In this document: in pieces, positions 18,249-28,300 of the stretch | Layout of the letters: each line of letters opens with the position of its first letter | Position numbering within the stretch: position 1 is the first letter of the stretch | Origin: Zygnema circumcarinatum | Taxonomy: Eukaryota; Streptophyta; Zygnematophyceae; Zygnematales; Zygnemataceae | Assembly (NCBI GenBank): GCA_037447605.1 | Contig: CM074812.1 | Coordinates: forward strand, 574,953 to 617,377 | Length of the DNA: 42,425 nucleotides | Direction: 5' to 3' | Notes under the pieces: generated by a model | Seen by the model: the letters and a program-made list of their open reading frames with translations, nothing else | Databases searched by the model: none | Told to the model about the DNA's origin: nothing | Made by a program: the position numbers and the translations under genes

Positions 18249-21200
18249 CTACAGTTGCGCTCTGCATGACTTCCAGATGAATCTGAGTACTGCTCTAAAC
18301 CCTAACCCTATCGCTACAAGCACTAAAAGCCCCAAAAGCATCACTACCACTCTCCGGAGGGGCCTCCTTCCGCCGCTCTCCTTTCCAAGTTTCAAAACCG
18401 TTCTGGCCATTTCCTGCGCAGCATTTGGCGTTGCAGCCTTCTTTGCATTTCTTCTCATTTCTTCCAGTTTTGCCTTGTCATCTGCTCCACCATTCAAAAA
18501 GTAAAACGACTTAAGGAAAATAGAAAATGGCATTCCTGGCCCAATTTTTGAGGAAATTTAACAATACGCACCTCTGGAAAACTCTAAAGCAGAAAAAGCT
18601 CTGACAACAATCATCCCTGCAGGCTGTGCCAACTGTGAATCCAAATATAATGCAGATCAACAGTGGATCCAAATCAACCCTTGCTATGGATCAACAGTGG
18701 AACCAAATCAACCCTTGCTATGGATCAACTTTGCTATGGATCAACAGTGGATCCAAATCAACCCTTGCTATGCATCAACAGTGGATCCAAATCAACCCTT
18801 GCTATGGATCAACTTTGCTATGGATCAACAGTGGATCCAAATTAACCCTTGCTATTCATCAACAGTGGATCCAAATCAACCCTTGCTATGGATCAACTTT
18901 GCTATGGATCAACAGTGGATCCAAATCAACCCTTGCTATGCATCAACTGTGGATCCAAATCAACCCTTGCTATGGATCAACAGTGGATCCAAATCAACCC
19001 TTGCTATGCATCAATTGTGGATCCAAATAAACCCTTGCTATGGATCAACTGTGGATCCAAACCAAGTGATGACTGCAGCCATGGTCAGAATGAAGACTCA
19101 CAGAGTAGTTGGTTCACAGCTTCACAAAGAGATTCCCCCGAGAGGCAATCTTCCAATAGCACCTCCGCCGCTCCGGCCGCCGCCATGGCTTCAGCGTTCT
19201 TCCTCTGATGATCCTCCGTCACATTCTTGGACGGAATCTGAAAGTACGGAAATAGACAAACACTGAGAAATTTGGACCCTTGGAACTCTCCTTCACTCCA
19301 ATCTCTGATTTAAGTGTTTTTTTTTTTTCTGATTTAGTTGGGTTCTTTCGAAGCCATCCAAACATAGCATCATCTTAAGGAGGTTTCAAAGCTTCCTTCC
19401 GGCTGACCAGAATTGAGGGTCTCCCTGTGACAAGCAGCTCGCTGCATGTGATGGCGCCCGAGCGCGCGATGACGACATCAGCGGCGGCATACATCACATC
19501 CATGCGGTCAACATACCTGAACATGATGTGATGTCGGCCAGGAGCAACATCACTACAAAGGTTCAGGTTCAGGTTCAGGTTCAGGTTCAGGTCTGGTATA
19601 GGCCCAAGGCCTGGAAATAGCGATGAATTTGGTACATGGAATGGCTCCAACAAAAAGTTTGGAAATTTCAACAAAATTGAGATTTTCAAGCTTTTATGTT
19701 GAGTTATACAGTATCCCTGAACTCACTTTCAGTAAACTTTAAGAAAAATTATAAGAAATTTGGCGAAGTTTTGGTATGGAGGTTGCATCTTACTTACGGC
19801 ATTATGTGAAGGCGAGGATGAGGCGCTACTCGGCGCTTAAATTCTGCGTAGTATTGCCGACCTGTTTGCCAAAAAATGTGTCGCCGATCGCTTGGTTTTA
19901 AAAGCTCACACGCCGTTTCAGCAATGGCTTCATTGATGATTTTGGCTCCGAGAGAACCTCCAAGCACCACAATCACTTCGGCCTCCTCAGAAAGACCATT
20001 ATTCCCTGTATTCCCAAAAACCCTGAAATCTTTAGCCTACGTTCTTCAGCTTCATTTACAAAGACCAAGATCTCTCTGAGCTCCCTAAACTCCCCCACCC
20101 TCTCTCCCCCCCTTCTCTATTTCACTCTCTCTCCCACACTCGCTACGCTCTCTCAACTACTCAAATCGCACATCACTTCAAGGCATAAGTGTGTGGGACT
20201 AAGGGAGAGGGGAAGAAGGGGTGCGGGAGAGTGAGAGAAGGGGAGAGAGTGGGAATGAGAGGAAGAGAAGAGAGAGAGAGAGAAAGAGAGAGGGGGAGAG
20301 AGAGAGATAGAGAGTGAGTGAGAGAGAGTGACTCGCCTTTTTCCACCTTCTCGGCAGAAATGCTCTCAGTTTCCGCGTGAGGGCCCTCCCTTACGTTATC
20401 CAGCCCTTCACTCCCAAAGGCTTCTGTACTGCCCTCGCTTGCTTCAGCCTCGAGCAACCACTTTAGAGCACACTCCTTACTCGAAAAATTCTGCAGCGCT
20501 TCCCTTGTAGGAATTCCTACATTCCTACATTTTCCCTTTGGAAAAAATGTAGCAGCTTCATCAAACCCTAAAAATATCACACTTGCAAAACGCCCCAAAA
20601 TTTGATTGGCCAATCCTGGGTAAGCGTTTGGCTCACAGAGTGCCACGGGGTATCCCCACAGCCATGACATGATGCATGCTGGAGCTGCCACGTAGCCACC
20701 TGTTCCTACTACCACATTAGGGTTAAAGCTTACAATAAGACGGAGGCTCACTAACAGAGCTGCTATGAGCTTAAATGGCAGAAATAGGTTTGAAACTGAC
20801 ACTATCGGTCGCCGCAAAGAAACAGCTTTTATGGGTGCTATGGTGTAGCCTGCAGCTGGAACAGCATTCCATTCCATTCTCTCCTTAGTTCCGGCAAAAA
20901 GAATGGAAGCCATGGAGTCAATGGAGCGGAGAGCATCTGCGATCGCGATTGCTGGATAGACATGGCCTCCAGTTCCGCCTGCTGCAAACAGAATGTTGAG
21001 TCTTGAAACTTTTTTAGGGTTAGAAGTCCCTTCAAGGTTTTCAGTGCCATTTGCATTAAGTTTCGCATGTGTATGTGGAAATCTTGAAAAGCGTGTTGGC
21101 TTTAAAGCCCTACTGGAATCTAACCCTGACCCTAACCCTAACCCTAACCCCAACCCTAACCCTAACCCTAACCCAAACCCTAACCCTGACCCTAACCCTA

Positions 21201-21393
21201 ACCCTAACCCTAATCTCGGAAGGAGGCGCTCCTTTGAAGGTTGACGTCTCAGGGAGCGGGAGGAGCTCAGACGCAAGGGAAAGGGGAATCCATGGCGGAG
21301 AGAGCTTTGGGATGAATGAGTGAAAGGAGGATGTTGCGAGAAGCCGCGGATCGAACTTGGATGAGGGTACGGAGAAAGAGCACCTTCTATCAT
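18249..21393 (-). CDS. murG: Chloroplast MurG, UDP-GlcNAc:lipid I N-acetylglucosaminyltransferase
   Basis: MurG adds GlcNAc to lipid I to make lipid II, the last precursor step of peptidoglycan; in mosses and streptophyte algae plastid peptidoglycan is needed for chloroplast division. Five exons: 21393-20333, 20022-19798, 19552-19408, 19237-19102, 18481-18249; phases close and give 599 residues. Residues 1-125 are a Ser/Arg-rich plastid leader containing a (Gly-Leu)n run at 61-91. The GT28 N-domain starts NILFAAGGTGGHVYPA (GGTGGH 139-144), with VVGTGGYVAAPA and CEPNAYPGLANQILGRFA. The C-domain has VVLGGSLGAKIINEA, then ARSGAITCSELLVTGRPS (SGAIT 460-464) and TEDHQRKNA (DHQ 486-488). An acidic insert (about 314-355) separates the domains. 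The tail has an unusual hydrophobic segment at 567-584. Family assignment is firm; the last ~40 residues are less certain. Confidence 0.93.
18650..19070. repeat. ~34-bp minisatellite in MurG intron 4
   Basis: Units of the type CAGTGGATCCAAATCAACCC TTGCTATGGATCAA are repeated about a dozen times, some shortened to TTTGCTATGGATCAA. The array fills most of the intron between 19101 and 18482. Confidence 0.9.
19557..19592. repeat. (GGTTCA)n hexamer run by MurG exon 3
   Basis: Six near-perfect GGTTCA units lie a few bases upstream (gene direction) of the exon 3 acceptor. On the sense strand they read TGAACC. Confidence 0.85.
20195..20330. repeat. GA-rich tract at the start of MurG intron 1
   Basis: Begins just after the exon 1 donor (gene direction). 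Polypyrimidine on the sense strand. Confidence 0.85.
21117..21213. repeat. Interstitial telomere-like (CCCTAA)n inside MurG exon 1
   Basis: About 15 hexamer units CCCTAA with variants CCCTGA, CCCCAA and CCAAAC. On the coding strand it reads GGGTTA in frame as Gly-Leu repeats (residues 61-91). The six-base unit keeps the frame when copy number changes. Confidence 0.92.
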
Positions 21394-22411
21394 TCTAAAA
21401 AAACTGGTCTTGGGATTGGTTGAATGTGATAAAGGGAGAGGGAGATGGGGAGAGAGAGAGAGGGAGAGGAAGCGGGATAGAGAGCGGCGATAGGGGAGCG
21501 TGGGAAGGGGGGGGCAGGCTCTTCCCTTTTTTTCCTTTCTTTTTATAAAGACGAGCCTGTTTTTGCTCGATTTAAATGCCGTTTCTGACGCAGTGTACTG
21601 AGCACGTGCTTGAACCTGTTTGTAAATTTGCTCTGCTCATATCTTGGAACATAAAACGCAATGTGTGCAAGCATGTGATGTGATGTGATGATGGATGGGA
21701 GAGTCAGGGAGGTATGAATCTGAACACGGGTCTTTTTTCCAATAAGAACTACATAGGTAGTCAAGCGGTCTTTTTTCCATTGAGAACTACATAGATAGTT
21801 GAAAGAGAGAGAGTTGAAGATGCTCAAGCATCTTCCAATGGCGGCTCGCCACGTGTGCAATTCTGTGTACGTGGCAAATCGCCATTGGAGGATATGCTTG
21901 AGTACAGCTCAAAATGGAGGAACGCCCCAAAGCAACATTAGGGCTTACAAATGTCTCACTTTATGAGCGTGTTAAATTTCTTTTCAAGCCCAAAAACCCT
22001 AGAAAGCGCAAAATCTAGGATTCGCTAACAAGATAGTTTCATTCATTCATTTTCATTAAAAAAAAAAAAAACCCCACCACAAAAAACACCTTCGATTACA
22101 TTTCTTAGAAGCCCCTTCTGCAGGCCTTCACATGAGCAGGTCCTTCCGTGATTCAGTCATTTCTTCCGCTTAACCGAGGACAAAGAACCACCGTTAGAAT
22201 CGCAGCCCCTGACGCTTAAAACCCACCTTCTAAAAAAACAATAAAGTCAACCTTCGTTGACGCCCCATCACCTAACTCAAAACCCTAAAAAGAAACCCTC
22301 AAAAAAGGGCCAAAAAAAAAAACCGACTTCCCGACTTACCACATCCTTCAACATTCTCAAACTTCTCCATTTTTCCTCATTTTTTTTTTCTTTTTTTCCT
22401 ATAAATGTCTA
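21394..22411. other. MurG upstream region and spacer
   Basis: Contains a short GA tract (21436-21490), the G-box hairpin at 21817-21902 and A-rich sequence near 22057-22085 and 22310. No exon is supported. Confidence 0.45.
21817..21902. promoter_or_regulatory. G-box-containing imperfect inverted repeat
   Basis: GCTCAAGCATCTTCCAATGGCG pairs (with a small bulge) with CGCCATTGGAGGATATGCTT GAG. The loop holds GCCACGTGTG and TACGTGGCAAAT. Related ACGTGGCGAAT...GCCAATGGA text recurs near 24562 upstream of the first ferric reductase gene. Confidence 0.6.
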
Positions 22412-23681
22412 CTACTCCTTCTTGCCCGCAAAGCGCTCCCCGATGTCGAGATCATCCGCCCTCCCCTTCCTCCCAAATGCCACCTCATCAAGGCTCTGTC
22501 CCGCCCGCCTGTACTTCCCCCCTGCCTGCACGAGGGAGGGGCAGGGCCGGTACGCTTTGATGGGCCACCACGAGAACAGGGAGATGGCCGCAAGGCCGCC
22601 CTGCTCACTCGTAAAAACAAAGAGAAAAGAAAAAAAAGAAGGATGAAGGGAGTGTCTAAGAGAGCAATTGGCTTGTGTATCCAGTAAATGGGTGCTTTTT
22701 ATTGGGATATGTTTTAGGGTTTCAGATGAAGAAACAGTCGTCGAAAAGGGATACGCCGCAACTCCATGACTAACTAAGTAACTATGCTGGAGGGGAGGGG
22801 AGGGAGGGAGNNNNNNNNNNGGAGGGAGGTAGGGAGGGAGGGAGGGAGGGAGGGACCCAACAACCCAAAAACTGAACATCCCAAGACTCTGTGAAGTAAA
22901 GTAACCATTACAGTTTTTTTTTTTTTTCCTTGTAGGAGGGGTGGGGGGTTGGATGAAGTACAGAAATGCAATAAATACATAGAATGAAATTTATCCAATG
23001 CAGAAAATTTTAGGGTTTCTTAGAGTTTTTAGGATTTTACCTGAATCCTCCCCTCTCCGTCGCAGCCTCCCTGCACGCTCTCCCTCCCGCACGCCGAGCA
23101 GCCGCCAGCTGGCACCGCCTTCACAGACTCTGTGAAGGCACCACGTGTCCACACACAGAGAGAAAAGCAGGGTTTAGGGTTTTGGATCAGAGGGAAGTCA
23201 GTCGTCTGAATATGAGCAAAATTAGGGTTTTGAATATCCTGGTAACGTTTCACTACAGGACAAAAACCCAAACCCTGAAAAACCCCAAAAAACACAAAAA
23301 ACAAACCTAAACCCTCAACCCCAAAAAATTCTAAGCCCCCAAAACCACTAAATCCCAACACACCAAGAACACGCAAATTCTCAAAACCCTAAAACCTTAA
23401 ACCCAAAACCCTAACCCCTAAACCCTAAGCCCTAAACCCGACGCTCGCTCACCTTTCTCCTCCACGGAAGCCGAAGCCTCCTCTCCCGCCGCCATGGCCC
23501 TCCATGGAATCCTTCCCCGTGCAGACCTGCTCTCCCCCCTGCCCCCGTTCACACTGGACTCGGTTCCGTTGCTCGGACCTGACCCCGAAATGCGAACCCT
23601 GTTCACACCAGCGCGGCTCGGCAGGGGGGCGGAGAGGGAGAGGAGGGGGGCGGGGGAGGAGGAGAGCAGAGCGACCGCCAT
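22412..23681 (-). CDS. Plastid-targeted conserved protein of unknown function
   Basis: Three exons: 23681-23453, 23129-23041, 22600-22412; phases close and give 168 residues. The start is chosen at GCCATGG (23681) because it begins a typical chloroplast leader (MAVALLSSSPAPLLSLSAPL). Exon 2 encodes a cysteine-rich segment (residues 78-107, GGCSACGRESVQGGCDGEG) that could bind a metal. Exon 3 encodes GLAAISLFSWWPIKAYRPC and AGGKYRRAGQSLDEVAFGRK, which resembles plant plastid proteins I recall only as uncharacterised. The function is unknown. Intron 2 contains the 10-N gap. Telobox words fill intron 1. Confidence 0.72.
22811..22820. other. Assembly gap (10 N)
   Basis: Ten N in a (GGGAGG)n tract within the second intron of the plastid-unknown gene. 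True gap length is unknown. Confidence 1.
23165..23440 (-). promoter_or_regulatory. Telobox-rich intron 1 of the plastid-unknown gene
   Basis: CCCTAAA and CCCTAAAC words recur near the exon 1 donor (for example 23384-23437) and again near 23169. Same placement as in the PRC-barrel gene. Confidence 0.5.
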
Positions 23682-23768
23682 GGCTGGGGCTTCAGAGAGC
23701 TGGAGTTTAGGGTTTAGGTTTAGGGTTTCGACAGTGAAGAAAGCTAAAGGGTTTATGGTCATCCTGTC

Positions 23769-23821
23769 GCGTACGGAAATACTACGGAACCCTGGTAGGC
23801 TTCCGTACTATTTCCGTACGC
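23769..23821. repeat. 21-bp near-perfect inverted repeat with GTAC cores
   Basis: GCGTACGGAAATACTACGGA A at 23769-23789 is matched in inverse at 23801-23821 with one mismatch, separated by 11 bases. It lies in the divergent region between the plastid-unknown gene (-) and the first ferric reductase (+). Confidence 0.8.
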
Positions 23822-23895
23822 TCGCCGATCGGCGGTACAGTACGGTCATCTGGATCGTCCGTACATGTAAGTGATACTTCTCACATACGGGGAAG

Positions 23896-24002
23896 CTATT
23901 TACACACCTTTATTGGCTAGATACACACCTTTTCCAACGGTAAGTTTTTAGGGTTTTTATTAAACCAAAAAGGTGTGTCTAGCAAAAAAAGTGTCTAAAT
24001 AG
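23896..24002. mobile_element. ~107-bp hairpin MITE candidate
   Basis: CTATTTACACACC...GCTAGATACACACC at the left is matched by GGTGTGTCTAGC...GTGTCTAAATAG at the right, an imperfect inverted repeat of about 38 bases per arm around a central CCTAAAAAC-type (complement) loop. No coding capacity; end points approximate. Confidence 0.5.
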
Positions 24003-24044
24003 TAAATTCCTATCAACATTCTCAACATTTCCTTTCAACATCGC

Positions 24045-24160
24045 AGATATCTCCATATCGTCCATTTTCTCAATATCGCCAATATTCTTAAAATTGTCAT
24101 GGCATCATATTAACAATATCAATATATCGTCCATATCGTTAATATCGCCATAGTCGAACT
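24045..24160. repeat. AATATCG/ATCGTC word repeat (left copy)
   Basis: Short words such as CATATCGTCCAT, CAATATCGCC and CGTTAATATCG recur. A similar but more regular block is at 32425-32540, at the corresponding edge of the second duplicated segment. Confidence 0.6.
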
Positions 24161-24639
24161 TGCGTTCTCCCGAGGAGCAAGAGCCAACAGTCGCGTTCAC
24201 ACTCCAAAGCGGGCGGACAACGACGGCAGATTCGTTCGTATGGAAGTTGGTCCTGTCCCGGCCTGCGCCATGGGATGATGTGCGCCCACGCTTGCGGGGG
24301 CATGCGCGCATGGGCGCGCGTAGTTGAGTTGTGGGACAATGCCGTGCAATGTGCGAGTGCCATGTGCTAGAGCTTGTTAAACCACCGTGGGTCCACATGT
24401 CCTGCCTGGCACATTGCGTTTGTGTTTGAGCCAGCCATTGGCAACCGAGTACGCGATTCATGGCCTATGAGAGTCAATACGAACTTGCACTTTGGGCCGC
24501 CATCCATTGCGAAGTACTGTTGAGAATCTGAGAGAATCCTCCATTTACTCGATTTTGTATACGTGGCGAATTGCCAATGGAGAATGCCCGACAACAGCTC
24601 ACAACGGAGACAGGCCGTTGAACTTGCCTTCGCTCGACT

Positions 24640-24765
24640 CACACACTGTACAATGTTCCGTGCCATACATGTTTGTACAGTAGTCTCATGGACGGCACGG
24701 GTACTTGTACTGCAGCCATGATCGTACAGTTCGTACATGTTGTACAGGCCGTACGGAATTTACCT
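24640..24765. promoter_or_regulatory. GTAC cluster upstream of ferric reductase A
   Basis: Eight GTAC tetramers in about 120 bases (TGTACA, CGTACA, GGTACT and similar). GTAC is the core bound by SBP-domain factors such as SPL7/CRR1 that control copper-deficiency genes, including some FRO genes. Role here is inferred. Confidence 0.45.
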
Positions 24766-25277
24766 CTCCGGGCACGCGCCAAAAGAGGATCGCACGCACA
24801 CTCACGCATGTCCCGCACACTCGCACGTGCGCGAGGCTCGCGGCCAATGTCAAGTTACCACGTGCGCATGGCGGCTCGTTCCGTGCGCTCAGCGGCCACG
24901 TGGCCAGTTCTTAGGATCTATGAAGCCGAAATTGTAGCCAATAGCCAGATGCCACGTCATATATATAGATACGGATGCGACGTACTTGTGACATCGTCAC
25001 GAGCCATTTTGAGCAAGTCGAATCGTTTCACTCAAAAGAGGCCGAGGCTCAACATTGCTCACTCTCACCAAACATGACTCACCCTGTTACCGAACAACGC
25101 AAAATGTCAACTCAGGTTCACTCAATCCACCCATGCAAACTTGACTCGCCACATATCAATCCTCAAATTAACTCAACGTGCCATATTTCCAAATGTCGGT
25201 GTCGACATTTGTTGCTGCTAGCTCCGGCGGGCGGCGGACGGCTTCAAAAGGGAGGGAGGCGCCGCCCTTTCAAGCAG

Positions 25278-25336
25278 AGCCTCCCTCCCTCCCTCCCTCC
25301 CTTCCTCCCTCCCTCCCTCCCTCCCGCCCTCCCTCG
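25278..25336 (+). repeat. (CCCT)n tract in the putative 5' leader of ferric reductase A
   Basis: CCCTCCCTCC run ending about 45 bases before ATG 25382. Copy B has the equivalent at 34868-34925. Confidence 0.85.
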
Positions 25337-25381
25337 GCCTCAGTAAGAGAGGCTTCCTGCTTTCGGTCCGCCATTTCAGCC

Positions 25382-28300
25382 ATGGCTACAGGGGAGGAGA
25401 GACCCCGCGCTTCCTTCTTAACAGTGGGGTGAGTGAGTGCGTGCATGCGTGTGTGGGGGAGGGGGGTCTGCTTCCTTCCTTCTTCTGCTGCTGCTGCTGC
25501 TGCTGGGCATGCTGGGGCTGCTCAGCATTGTGACGCGTGGCAGAGTGACACTGCTTCTCCCCAGTGTGAGTAGCACAGTCAGTAGAAGGGAGAAATTTTG
25601 ATCTAACGGTTCAAAGGGGGCGAGGAGGGGGGGGGGCGCAGATGGGCGTACGCGCTGCTGGCCACAATGTGGGGCGCGTGGCTTCTTTGGATCGCCGAAA
25701 TGTGGGGCCCACATACATGCCTTGATATCCTTCACTTGCAGGGAAGCTGGAGATATCGCAGCCTTAGTTTAACATTTGAAAGTGAATGAATTGCAGGTAT
25801 TTCAAGCCGTTGTCTTGGTGGGGGGACTGGCCCAAGAAGATTGGTCGATCGGAATATCTCGACAGAACAGGTAGAGCCCCCACCTCTTTCCCTATCCTCT
25901 CCCTCTCTCTCTCTCTTTCGCTCTCTTTCTCTCTCTCGCGCCGCCCCCTCTCTCTCGCTTTCTCCCTCGCCCTCACCCCACCCCCTTCCCCCAACCCCTC
26001 GCTTCTCCATACTCTACTAAAGCCGCTTCCTGTTTGCTGCAGACGGCTACTGGGTGTTCATGATTGTTCCCCAGCTTCTGGTCACAGTGTTGGCGTATCT
26101 CTACCTCAAGATCGACCGCCGCCAATTCCCCAACAGGTCTGCAACTCTCTTATCGATCGCTATGCCACGTGTCCCCCATGCATGTATGCATGCATGCTCC
26201 ACCATGCGCTGTGCTTCAATGGACCCATAGACACAGTCCGATTGATTGATTGATTATTTGAATGATTGAATGCCGAGCCCCAATCTGACCAACGCCGCCG
26301 CCGCGTGCCACGTGGCAGGAGCCTCCCGGGCGGCAAGGCCCCCGCGCGGTGGGCGCGGACCGTCGTTGTGGCGCAGCGCTCTTTGGGAGTGCTCTCACTC
26401 AGCGAACTCTTCTGGATCGCTGTCACAGTCGCCCTCCTCGCATGGTACATCGGCCGCACTACATGGAAAGGCTGGCGCGTATTGGAGGCACGGCTGGCGC
26501 GTTCAGCTCACATGCAAGGGGCGGTGCATGTGTCCTTCAACATGTGCGTCTATCCACGCCTACTCCCCAGCGCTCTCTCGCGCGTTGGGAGGGAGGGAGG
26601 GAGGGAGAGAGGGGGAGGGGACGGAGGGAAGGGAGGGAGGGCGGGAGGACCAGAAACGGAAATCTTTAATTGGTGAATGATCACGTATATCGTTGTTAGA
26701 GCGGGGCGCGCAGGTGGCAGAAGAAGGTGGACAAGCTTTTCCAGAACGTGGGATGGGGGTCGAGGATCCTTCTCTTTGTCATGTTCTTCCCGGTCAGTCG
26801 GAGCTCCCCTCTGCTGCGCGCCACTGGAATTCCGTACGAGAAGGCGCTAACGTACCACCGCTGGATGGCACACGGCATGCTCTTTCTGGGGACCGTCCAT
26901 GGCGTGGGATACTGCATTCTGTGGCTACTCGAGGGGAAGTTCGATGAGAACGTGAGATTATCAAAGCCACCTTCTTACGTTTTGGGTTGCTATCCTTTCT
27001 TCATTGTCTGAAAGGATTTTGGCCCTATGATTCTTTGAAGTTGGTTCTTGTGCTTTGCATTGTGGTCTCACGTCGAGTCTAGTATTCAAGACATCATTGT
27101 TGTCTTTTGCATTATCGTATCAGATTGTTTGGCGTGACTAAGGATGACTAACCATGTTGGTTTCTATTGCGGATGGGTTTGGCAGGTGTCGCTGTGGCAG
27201 GAGCACGACATCAACTATTTGGCTGGCGAGATTTGTCTCATCTCAGGACTCGTGATTTGGGTCACATCCATCGGGCCCGTTCGCCGCCGAATGTTTGAAT
27301 TCTTCGTCAGAACTCATCAGGTGCAAGGCAACCATCACCTGTGAGCAGTGTATAGAAGTTGCATGCTATAAGTAGCACGGTATTCACTGATGCCCGTTGC
27401 AATGTGCTATCGTGATTTTTGCAGATTGTCTATCTCATCTTCATAGTCTTCTTCATGATGCACGTTTACGACAAGTGGATTCACGTGATGTTCCCTTCGA
27501 TCCTACTGTATGGCATCGACCGCATTCTGCGTATAGCACAGGGCATGCATCTCGTGCAGGCGCAGTGTGTTGCCATTCTCAAGGATGGCAGCGTTGAGCT
27601 TACTTTGCCCATAGCCGAAGGTTTGTCAAACTCTTGCTCACCCCCCAATCTCACTCTCTCGTTCCCACTCTCTCCTTCTCTTTCTCTCTTTCTCTCTCTG
27701 CCTCTCTCCCTCTCTCCCTCTCTCCCGCTCTCCCTCTCTCCCTCTCTCCCTCTCTCCCTCTCTCCCTCTCTCCCTCTCTCCCTCTCTTCCTCGCTCCTTC
27801 TCCCTCTCTCCCTCTCTCCCTCGCTCCCTCTCTCCCTCTCTCCCTCTCTCCCTCTCCCCCTCTCTCCCTCTCTCCCTCTCTCCCTCTCTCCCTCTCTCCC
27901 TCTCTCCCTCTCTCCCTCTCTTCCTCGCTCCTTCTCTCCCTCTCTCCCTCTCTCCCTCTCTCCCTCGCTCCCTCTCTCCTTCTCTCCCTCTCTCCCTCTC
28001 TCCCTCTCTCCCTCTCTCCCTCTCTCCCTCTCCCTCTCTCCCTCTCTCCCTCTCTCCTCTCTCCCTCTCTCCCTCTCTCCCTCTCTCCCTCTCACCCTCT
28101 CTCTCTCTCCCTCTTTCCCTCTCTCCCTCTCTCCCTCTCTCCCTCTCCCTCCTCTCCCTCTCTCCCTCTCTCCCTCTCCCTCCTCTCTCCCTCTCTCCCT
28201 CTCTCCCTCTCTCCCCCTCTCCCCCTCTCCCCCTCTCCCCCTCTCCCTCTCCCCTTTCCCTCTCTCCCTCTCCCCCTCCCCCTCCCCCTCCTCCGCCCCC

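Noticed and set aside
18650-19070. CRISPR-like regular repeats
   Set aside because: Units are contiguous without unique spacers, in an intron of a plant gene; it is a minisatellite.
22774-22998. Open frame across the N gap
   Set aside because: It includes undefined bases and purine repeat and falls in an intron.
25702-25796. Continuous coding between FRO exons 2 and 3
   Set aside because: The frame meets a stop; an intron with donor GTGGGG gives the right phase in both copies.
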